A DNA stretch of 64,000 nucleotides from Amoebidium appalachense (taxonomy: Eukaryota; Ichthyosporea): assembly GCA_963693365.1 (NCBI GenBank), contig CAVNZM010000006.1, positions 3,472,001-3,536,000 of the forward strand, in the 5' to 3' direction. Position 1 is the stretch's first letter. Every line of letters starts with the position of its first letter. Below the pieces are notes generated by a model. It did not search any database. It worked only from the letters and a program-made list of their open reading frames with translations, and had not been told where the DNA came from. The position numbers and the translations under genes are program-made. Below, in pieces: positions 56,161-64,000 of this stretch.

Positions 56161-57482
56161 GAGAGCTTAACATGATAGTAAGTAAGATCAGGTTTAATAG
56201 CACGATCACTTTCCTTTTGTGGGTAGGAGGGAACAAGGATTTTAAGAAACCCAGCAGGGAGTCCATCAGGTCCACAAGACTTACTAGAGCTATAACTAGA
56301 TATCACAGACCATATGGCATCGGGACTGAAAAAGGGGAGGATCGATTCTATGGGGATAGATGGGTCTACAGGCCACACAATAGGTTTCTGAGCGGGGGTC
56401 CTATCTTTAAACAGTTCCGAGAAATACTTATCAGAGTCTATGAGGGGGTCTCCAGTGGTATCACCAATAATACGAGCAGGGGGGCCAAATCGATTCATAC
56501 TAGCAAGCCGGCGCAAGCTTTCCTTTTGAGACAGGGGTTCACCTAGTCTAGCGGGAGTGGTGTTTGGTAACAAGAGAGCATCGGGATATTCCTTCCTACC
56601 ACCGCCAGCATAATCACCGAGATCTATCAAATCATCAACAATAAAGTTAGTGCATGTATCTAGTACGAGATGTGAATCTGGCCTGGCTTGTGCAGATTCT
56701 AATAGGCGCATATATATAGGGTGTTTCGTAGCATAGCATACACATACATCAACTCTACCCCACTGTGACTTAAGCTGGGATAGACGGAGGCGAAAGGTGG
56801 GAGGGGGAGGGGGGAGCAGATCAAGGGAGATCTTAGGTAGGAAAAGGATAGGAGAGTGGTCAGATGACCTAGAGAGGTTAGGAGGGAGAGAGAGTTTTGA
56901 CATGGTTGATGGCCAAAAGGCCACTCCCCAGTCGGTGTTGTGGGCATGGGATATTTGAGGGAACCGCAAAGTGTGACTTTGGACATACCTTGCTAAAGGG
57001 ATAGCACGCTCCGGGGGCTTAGATGGGTACCCGACACTCACTTGCAGTGTGTCTGTGTGGTGGAGTCGCGTGTTAAAATCACCTAAAATAACAGTGGACA
57101 TTGGTAACTGTGACAACTCGTGAGTCAATTCGACAACCGACATAGATGGTGGGTAATATACAAAAGTAAAAACATTAGAAAGAAACTCTATAGAAACCGA
57201 GAATTCCGTTTTTGCTACCGGTTTGCACTTCACTCTCACGTGTGGTGCGGCAAGTACAATAATGCCTCGGTTTTTCGCGTAACCGGGGTGTGTGGATGTG
57301 TCGACCAATGTAGAGTTGAATTTGTGGTGGTTTTTAAACTGTGTTTCGCAAATCACTGTAAACGTGTGGTTGTTTGTCTGTTGTTGTATGTAGCTGATTT
57401 TATCGTCGAGTGTCCCGGGGGGGAGGCCCTTTTGGGGGCCCAGTGTCCGAGCATTCCAGAAGAAGAAGGATAAATTAGGCAT
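56142..57482 (-). CDS. Apurinic-type endonuclease part of ORF2, LINE copy 2
   Basis: Starts at ATG 57482 (MPNLSFFFWNARTLGPQ). Endonuclease/exonuclease/phosphatase motifs are present in order: FFWNARTLG, VICETQFK (metal-binding Glu), VILGDFNTRLHH (GDFN) and RSSDHSPILF (SDH catalytic pair). This enzyme nicks target DNA to prime reverse transcription. The region continues into the start of the reverse transcriptase (SKSCGPDGLPAGFLK) before the frameshift. Confidence 0.9.
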   Translation of the reverse strand: MPNLSFFFWNARTLGPQKGLPPGTLDDKISYIQQQTNNHTFTVICETQFKNHHKFNSTLVDTSTHPGYAKNRGIIVLAAPHVRVKCKPVAKTEFSVSIEFLSNVFTFVYYPPSMSVVELTHELSQLPMSTVILGDFNTRLHHTDTLQVSVGYPSKPPERAIPLARYVQSHTLRFPQISHAHNTDWGVAFWPSTMSKLSLPPNLSRSSDHSPILFLPKISLDLLPPPPPTFRLRLSQLKSQWGRVDVCVCYATKHPIYMRLLESAQARPDSHLVLDTCTNFIVDDLIDLGDYAGGGRKEYPDALLLPNTTPARLGEPLSQKESLRRLASMNRFGPPARIIGDTTGDPLIDSDKYFSELFKDRTPAQKPIVWPVDPSIPIESILPFFSPDAIWSVISSYSSSKSCGPDGLPAGFLKILVPSYPQKESDRAIKPDLTYYHVKLSLFLVC

Positions 57483-57622
57483 CGGTTTGGTCCGACACCT
57501 GTGGGGTTGGTTCCCACTTGTCGCTTACGGGGTCGTATGCACGACCTTCCGCCAGCGCGAACAGTTCGCAGAAGAGCTCGATTTCCATCTCGCATCGGCG
57601 TTTGCGCTCGAGCAGTTTCAAG
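57475..57622 (-). CDS. ORF1 C-terminus of LINE copy 2
   Basis: A minus-strand frame beginning LKLLERKRRCEMEIELF and ending DQTDA, with stop TAA at 57475-57477. The stop overlaps the ORF2 start (ATGCCTAA), which suggests coupled reinitiation. The charged, helical look fits an ORF1 protein tail. The rest of ORF1 is lost to truncation. Confidence 0.55.
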
Positions 57623-57625
57623 CCC

Positions 57626-57628
<3 letters not shown>

Positions 57629-57664
<36 letters not shown>

Positions 57665-57671
57665 AAAATTA

Positions 57672-57707
<36 letters not shown>
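57629..57707. repeat. A-rich tract with AATTTTAAA-type interruptions
   Basis: Two A runs separated by TTTAAAATTAAAATT. It joins the LINE 5' truncation point (AGCCCCTTT-like sequence) to an inverted 190-bp repeat. Confidence 0.9.
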
Positions 57708-57708
<1 letters not shown>

Positions 57709-57900
57709 GGGGAACCCCAACTAATTGATTTCTCCTTGTAGTCTTTATGGTGTCTCGTAGAGAAAGTAAACCCTGATATATAGTCACCACCCGACATCTA
57801 TGTACGTGATCATGATATACCGCTGAGGGGATATTCCGAGCAAAACCCCCCCCATACCTGAGACTGGTTCTCTTTGCCTCGAGTAAACAGCGTAAACCCC
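57708..57900 (-). repeat. 190-bp repeat, copy C, inverted
   Basis: Reverse complement of copies A and B, again with the homopolymer at its CCCCG end. With copy B it makes inverted repeats around LINE copy 2. Confidence 0.85.
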
Positions 57901-58046
57901 CACACTGGTTCAGTTTCAGCCAATGATACACTGAGCAGGCGGGGAGGAGGGTAAAACGCACCCAGCGTGAGCCACCGTGTATTGGTAAGGCTGGGCATGC
58001 ACAGTTGCACACATTGTTGTATCATCAGACACCAGAGCAAGCTACG

Positions 58047-58175
58047 ATGTCGGACACTAATCACCTCTTGATCGTTATAATCGACGAGAACAATTCAATG
58101 CCTACTGTTAGCGACAACGATAGAAGTGACAATATTGTACGTTGCGGCCTTCGACTCCTCTTTTTGAGCTCTTGA
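58047..58175 (+). CDS. Short ORF, possible first coding exon
   Basis: 42 codons from ATG (MSDTNHLLIVIIDENNS...), with a good internal donor (ATT-GTACGT) at about 58138. The start faintly recalls the beginning of TFIIH subunit p34/Tfb4, but no downstream exon was found and the similarity is too short to name it. Confidence 0.25.
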   Translation: MSDTNHLLIVIIDENNSMPTVSDNDRSDNIVRCGLRLLFLSS

Positions 58176-58206
58176 ACAACGTCGTATGTTTGGACCCCTC
58201 AGGGCC

Positions 58207-58208
<2 letters not shown>

Positions 58209-58256
<48 letters not shown>

Positions 58257-58440
58257 ACACACACACACACACGTGAACACACAAACACACACAGACACAC
58301 ACACAGACACACACAAAAACAAGAGAAAAAACTTGTGTGCATCCACACACAAAGGCACACGCTCTTCACCCTCCCACTTATTCTGTCTCTCTCTCTCGCT
58401 CTTCACCTTCCCACTTATTCTCTCTCTCTCTCTCTCTCTG

Positions 58441-58478
<38 letters not shown>

Positions 58479-58494
58479 ATGTCCCTCTCTCTCG

Positions 58495-58556
<62 letters not shown>

Positions 58557-58712
58557 CTCTCTCTCCCCCCCCCCCCCCCCCGAGGCTCCCTCTCCCTCTC
58601 TCTCTCAGCTCTCTCGCACTCACTCACTCACTCTGTATCTCTCATTCACACACACACAAACACACACACACACACACATGTACACACACACGCACACACA
58701 CACACACACACA

Positions 58713-58797
<85 letters not shown>

Positions 58798-59334
58798 TCT
58801 CCTCCCCCTCCCCCCCCTCTCTCTTCCTCTATATCTCTCTCTTCCCTTCTCTCTCTCTTCCTCGGCCCCTCCCCCCTTTCTCTATCCCATCTCTCCTCCC
58901 CCTCCCCCCTCAATCTGTGTGTGAGAGGCTATTTCCCTCCGCATCCCCAAACACCCCCTTCCCGGGCCCCTTGGCATGTTCTCCCTCCGTGGCCATCGCT
59001 CCACCATCGTGGCCGTCCTCTCCCCTTGCCCCCTCCTTACCTTCAACCCCGAAGTTCATCGGCCCCCTCCCGTCCCCTCTTCCGCCGTCAATATAGTCAC
59101 CACCACAAAAAATACCACATGACCACCACGTGAAGACCCCCCTCCCCCCCCCCCCCAAACACACACACACACACACACGCACACAGGGGTTTACACACTA
59201 TTTTATGCATACACACAAACACAGGCACACAATACACAGAACGCAGAAGCACAACACACACACACACACACACACACACTCTCTCTCTCTCTCTCTCTCC
59301 TTCACTCTCTCGGGGGGGAGGGGGAGGAGAGGGG

Positions 59335-59365
<31 letters not shown>

Positions 59366-59370
59366 CTTTG
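58209..59370. repeat. Poly-C, (CA)n, (CT)n, (TA)n and poly-G simple-sequence region
   Basis: C tract at 58207-58254; CT runs at 58384-58540 and again near 58720; TA at 58541-58556 and 58730-58794; CA at 58645-58711 and 59157-59180. A complex segment at 58920-59130 shows no convincing coding signal. Confidence 0.9.
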
Positions 59371-59703
59371 CAATCTGCACCACGTTTATTCAGAATCCAT
59401 TGCAAGCGGCTGACGTGCTCTCAGTTCTGAACAAAAGTTGTTGATCGTACCAAATTTACTTGCAATAATAATAGACATGTCAGATCTGTTTTTCCAGCTA
59501 CAGATTACATCACCTGACACCATCAATTCATATTAGAATATACTATGTGATCTTTTGCATGTACAGCACTTAATACCCACAACTCCATTCAGATGAGCTT
59601 CTTGTTTGATGATAATCACCAATTCAGCGTCATAAAGTGCACGGTCTTCCGGTAGGTGCATTTGAAGCACCCAACGCCCAATCACAACACACCCATAAAA
59701 ACA
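59371..59703. other. Short complex stretch downstream of the NDUFV3-like gene
   Basis: Contains an open plus-strand tail ending ADVLSVLNKSC at 59443 that could be a last exon of an unseen plus-strand gene. Otherwise nothing recognised. Confidence 0.35.
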
Positions 59704-60395
59704 TTAATTCTTAACATTAGGCTGGTTCTGGCGGCGGCCTGTTGCATTGATCTTTGCATTCAGGTCGAGGTATGAGTACTTGTCGTTTGTATAGTAATGC
59801 TTGACTTGGTACTCGGCAGAGGGGCAACTGTTTGCCTTCTCGGTGTCTGTGGCACGAAAAAAGGATAAGGAAAAGGAATCATGAAGGTTGGAGGTCAGGC
59901 AACGGGCTCACAGGAAAAGGGACATATGCAAACGAGAGAGAATTGCCCCTCCCCCCCCCTTCCTCCCCCCCCCCCCCCCCCCCCCCTCCCCCCCCCCAAA
60001 AAAAAAAAAGAAAAAAAAAAGGTGGGGGGAGGGGGGGGGGAGGGGGGGGGGGGGGGGGGGAGGAAGAAAGGACAGGAAAACACACACCACCCACACACAA
60101 AAAGAAGAAGAAGAAGATTGATCTGGAAGAAGAATAAGAAAACACTACACCCGACACCACCACATCATCTCACCATGTTTGCATAATAACAAACATACTT
60201 CAAATTATGATATAGTCTCAAAGTTTCTTAATTGGGGCCCACCCACCCTGAGACGGCAGCATGGACAAGGACATCAGCCAGGGAAAAAGTGACCATCAAA
60301 ACACACCACTACAGCACAACTCCCACCAACGAAACCGCCGCAATCAAAGCCTCCTCTCCCCCTTTCCCCCCTCCCTCCTGCCTCCACCCCCTTTA

Positions 60396-60426
<31 letters not shown>

Positions 60427-62426
60427 GCTTCGCTAACAAAGAAAAGCATTCAAACACGTTCACCGTGACAGACAGATACATGCACCCACACGTGAGCACA
60501 CGAGCGCACACACACAACCACCCACCCATACAACACCGTGTGACTCACACATACATGAATCTAGTAACTGGATCGAGAGGGGCAAAAAAAAAAACTGGGA
60601 CGCTAGGGAGAGGATGTCTGCACCTTATCAACACTACCCTCCTCCCCCCTCTCTCCTCCCCCCCCTCCCCCCCCCCCCCCCAAAAAAAAAAAAAAAAAAA
60701 AAAAAAAAACCAACAACCACAAATGTGACCGGTTTCCTCCGGGGACACCCCCCCCCCCCCTCTCCCCTGTGCATCCCCTTGCCCCCCCCCCCCCCACCTC
60801 CCCCCTTCCCCACCCCCCCCCCCTCTCCCATCCCCGTCAGAAAGGGAAAAAAAAAGGATATTGTCATCCCACACTGGGCCAACCCTCGATATGAACGCCC
60901 GCCTTTTCCACCCCACAATCTCTCCCAATCACAAAATAAAACGTGTGCACACAGGCATGCACATGCATCCCCTCCCCCCTCCCCCTCCTAATACGATTGC
61001 CTGCACGCCTTTCCCCCACTCTCAATGCTTCCCCCACCTATATATCCAAACAACAGGGAAGACAAGCAGCATGGACACCTACCCTTTGGTGCCTGCTTGC
61101 TGTATCTGCCTATGCTCGTGTGCAGAAGTGATAGAGCAGGTCGGAGCTGAAAAAGCTGCGTGTGATTGCTCGTCAGCCTTGCTTTCAAAATCTATCTCTC
61201 CCTGTCTCCCCATCTCCCTCCCTTTCTCTCAATCTCCCACGCTCACCCTCCCCTCACCCACCCTTCCTCCCTTCGGGTTCTCACCCACAGCCCAACCTCC
61301 CTTTATCCCCACCCCCGATACCCTTACACCACAGACACGCACACCACAGACACGCACACGTACACACACACCCACACAGACACACACAGACACACACCAA
61401 CACACACGCGCGCAGACACACACACACCACACACACACACACACCAGACACACACTTCACCACCACCACCACCACCACCACCCTTCTTCTTGTTTTGTGA
61501 TAGCGATCAGCCGACATGCCAACAGTTAGCTGCGGTCATCTGAACAGCCAGTAACCTGTGAATCCACCCACCAATTCATCACTGAACTCCAATTTAATAC
61601 CATCAAAGCCCTCAAAAAAAGGCCCTTCAACCCTCACAGGAGCAGGTACCACAAAGGTCAGACTACATAGCAAAGGTGCACATGGTGACTGCTTATGGAA
61701 GCACACGCTTTCTTTTTGCCTTGTGTTGTTTCGCTGCTCCTTTATCTTGTTTGACTTTCAAAGCGGAGGAAAGAAAGGGCGGGAGGGGGGGGGAATGGAT
61801 CCATGAGGGGGGCAAAGGGGGTGGGAAGGGGTAGTTCGTCAAGCGTGTAAAGGACAAATTAAGTGCCGCCAACTCAATCTCGAGTTACATACCCGATTTA
61901 GTATTTGGTTATAGTTTAAGACTGCGAACTACAGAGTTCAATATACAGAAGAGAATGGAACAACTTTGACAAAGAAATGCAAGAGTGACTAAAGGTCGAT
62001 CATGTCTTTATTTCCCAAAAATGCACAGGTCGGTCACGTCTTTATTTCCCAATCATGCCCCTGCATTGTATACACCCGCACACTGCAGATCCCAAGAAGT
62101 TTACAAAGGTGACAAAAAGAAATTCAAACATTCAACCTGATAACAGGCAGTTGCACGTCACTCCCACTTTTGTAAACGGTCCGGACCACCAGATTAGCCA
62201 AACCAAAAGAGACGTTACCTGAAGGGTGATCCGCCGAGCTTCTGACTTGGCAAGCCATGTTCAAAGTTGAAATCGATAAGGTAAAAGTGGGGAGGGAGGG
62301 TATGGGGAAAAGGAGGGGGGGGGAGGGGGGGAGGGGGGGGGGGGGGGGCGTAAAGCTCACCGAAGCAAGGAGGGCTGGTCTGGCAACCACGGCAGCGCGA
62401 AGACCGGTGTTCACAACAGGGAGCAT
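59704..62426 (-). CDS. NDUFV3-like mitochondrial complex I subunit, 4 exons
   Basis: Minus-strand exons: 62361-62426, 62219-62241, 61556-61662 and 59704-59846. All have GT-AG borders and all phases match, giving 112 residues. The N-terminus, MLPVVNTGLRAAVVARPALL, is an arginine-bearing amphipathic stretch without acids, as in a mitochondrial presequence. The C-terminal part has a tyrosine-rich block followed by YSYLDLNAKI, which matches the Y-x-FLDLN core of the NDUFV3 C-terminus as I know it from animals; total length is similar to the short NDUFV3 form (about 108). NDUFV3 sits on the flavoprotein arm of complex I with NDUFV1 and NDUFV2. The match is short, so the name is a probable assignment; the gene model itself is strong because four exons fit in phase. 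Confidence 0.6.
59955..60840. repeat. C/A and G/A homopolymer tracts in the last NDUFV3-like intron
   Basis: C(n)A(n) at 59967-60020 and 60661-60709, a G-rich tract at 60022-60060 and C at 60398-60426. Mixed with short complex DNA; no coding signal. Confidence 0.85.
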
Positions 62427-64000
62427 TTTCAATGGGGACAAGGTTCTCAAGTAAGGGCCTGCGCACACCTAATAGGCTCTGAGAGAGTCTTGCGCTTTTT
62501 TCACGTACAAAATTAATAAAGAAAAACTTCGTACGGCCTGGCAGAAGAACTTTGCAGTTACAGACCTCAGACCTCAACAGCTTCAAAAGTGCAGAAGTAA
62601 GGTTTTATGGGGACTCCCGCCGGAATGCAGATCTGCATTTCTTTCCCGTTCTGGAAAGGTCTTTGCCTAATAAGGCTACTAAAACTGGTTTGACATTCCT
62701 GTGGGTGCGTACCTATCCAATCAATGCACAAAAGCATTCGGATGCTCGGAGTTGCCCAGGCAGCTCCAGAGTCAGGTGTAGGAATGGCACACTCAGGACA
62801 ACAATACGCCGGTCACCATTCGGAAAAGCAATACAATAAAATGGATAGATAATATGCTGCGTATATTTCGTTGTAAATTTGATAGTTTCTGAAGAATGAA
62901 ATATATTATTAGCCATTGAGGTTTCCAGCTCACCAAGCTTGTAAGTTTCAAGTAGATCTCGGCCTGCCGGCGGTTGCTCCGGCGGATATTGGCGGATATT
63001 GAGCCAATAAAGCCAATAAAAATCCGTTTCTTGGCCCTCTGCAGCAACGTGCGGTTTAGGCCGTGGGTTGGTCATGATGTACGCGCCTCAGGGCCGCGAG
63101 TGAGGGGTCACCGTTTCAATCGACCGGGTGACAACTATATATGTACAATGTCCTTGATATAATTTACTTTTACATATCCACATGTAAACCATGTTGGTTG
63201 TGTTTTTTTTTTTTTTGTAGCTTGGTTGTTATTGCATGTTCGCGGCCATCCGAGTGACTCCCAACAGACGGCTTAGCAGCTTAGCCAAACTGTACCAGCC
63301 CAGGGCTGTCTAAGTTTAGAACCAATTTCTAAAATTAGAACTGGCTCACTTACAGCTTTAGTCTATTCAGACTACCGCAGCCTAATATCACATATGACGT
63401 CTTGAAAGACTAATGGTCAGGCCGCATGTGACCGCTGCGCCGGCGGCCACTTGCAAGCACCGTAAGAGGCTGAGACGTATAGCGACGGCCACAGCGAGAA
63501 GCGGGTAGCCTTCGGAAGGGTTCAGAGATTTACTCAGAATATGCTCCTTGTAGGGAGAGATGCTATGAGAACAGAGAGAGTTATTCCTGATTTATTGTAT
63601 AACATTATGGACAAGGATTTACACATTTCTGATGCTACTTATTAGCCCTTTGTTCTTCTGTGCATTCGCTCATCGTGTACGGCAGCCTGTGCAGGAGCTA
63701 AGGTTGAGCAGCTAGGTGGGGCTTGTGCAGCTTCAAAAAGTAAAAGTTCATAGCACTACCCCCCTGTTCTTTTTTTTTTCGGCGCAACCATCGCGTCCGT
63801 GCAAAGGAACGCACCATTATGAGGTGATACAGGCCCACTACATTGCAGAGCCATGGCCAGCGCAGGCACACGTTGCTGCGTGCTGGGCAGGCAGCCCCCC
63901 AGGCAACTTCAGCAAAGATGTGGCACTCAGCAGGTACACATCCAGCAGAGGGGAGCACATGCTGGACGCACACGAGGAACAGACACCACCCAATATGTAG
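62427..64000. other. Right-edge flank: upstream of the NDUFV3-like gene, no supported gene
   Basis: 62427-62600 should contain the NDUFV3-like promoter. Overlapping opposite-strand open frames at 62552-62839 (+) and 62713-63075 (-) and one at 63716-64000 (+, ending at the window edge) have mixed composition but no recognisable motif. GGATATTGGCGGATATTG at about 62983-63000 and GCCAATAAAGCCAATAAA at about 63004 are short direct repeats. Confidence 0.4.

Larger units (their letters stand above)
54117..57628 (-). mobile_element. LINE-type non-LTR retrotransposon, copy 2, longest copy
   Basis: Minus strand: end of ORF1, apurinic-type endonuclease, reverse transcriptase, (CA)n 3' UTR, AGCCCCTTT and poly-A. 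The 5' end is cut within ORF1 at about 57628. One frameshift separates the endonuclease and reverse transcriptase frames, in the A run at 56154-56157; one base fewer would restore the reading. Copy 1 at 15.5-17.4 kb is almost identical in the shared part. I cannot assign a clade with confidence. Confidence 0.9.

Noticed and set aside
58047-58137. TFIIH p34/Tfb4 first exon
   Set aside because: Only a short hydrophobic stretch is similar and no further exon was found; listed as an unnamed ORF.
62552-63075. Overlapping opposite-strand ORFs of 95 and 120 codons
   Set aside because: Neither shows a motif or splice context, and only one could be coding; left uncalled.

Overview
The window reads as nuclear DNA of an intron-rich eukaryote using the standard code. 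Genes are split into many short exons with GT-AG introns, and most of the intervening DNA is GT/CA microsatellite or G/C homopolymer. The gene content suggests an opisthokont, possibly a unicellular holozoan or early fungal lineage: a DUF3684-type Hsp90-like ATPase, a GT54 N-acetylglucosaminyltransferase, an NDUFV3-like complex I subunit, and a THAP zinc finger in a transposon. This placement is inference; there is no rRNA or other marker to confirm it. Nearly all long open frames over the repeats (Cys-Val, Thr-His, poly-Gly, poly-Pro) are artefacts.

Layout. 1-11.2 kb: minus-strand DUF3684/HATPase gene; twelve exons join in phase, with a probable further exon near the left edge. 11.2-14.9 kb: flank with no gene I can support. 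15-27.3 kb: unrecognised minus-strand gene of at least nine exons. Its introns hold a 5'-truncated LINE (15.5-17.4 kb), two TTAA-flanked foldback elements (23.3-24.7 kb) and poly-C-tailed short repeats. 30-32.2 kb: plus-strand membrane RING-H2 gene. 33.4-39.0 kb: plus-strand six-exon MGAT4-like (GT54) gene. 41-48.9 kb: satellites, namely a 77-bp tandem repeat, a roughly 210-bp tandem repeat and a family of roughly 0.7-1.6 kb units. 49.78-53.61 kb: a TTAA-flanked transposon carrying a Rad2/XPG nuclease-SWIM gene and a convergent THAP ORF. 53.65-57.9 kb: a longer copy of the same LINE, with inverted copies of a 190-bp repeat on both sides. 59.7-62.4 kb: minus-strand four-exon NDUFV3-like gene.

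The most interesting item is the TTAA element. THAP plus TTAA is the signature of Kolobok DNA transposons, but its main gene is a Rad2/XPG-family nuclease fused to a SWIM zinc finger, and I see no DDE transposase. Two further patterns stand out. Microsatellites run directly into splice sites in several introns, and a short repeat ending in poly-C lies in the introns, always in the sense orientation of the host gene where the gene is known.
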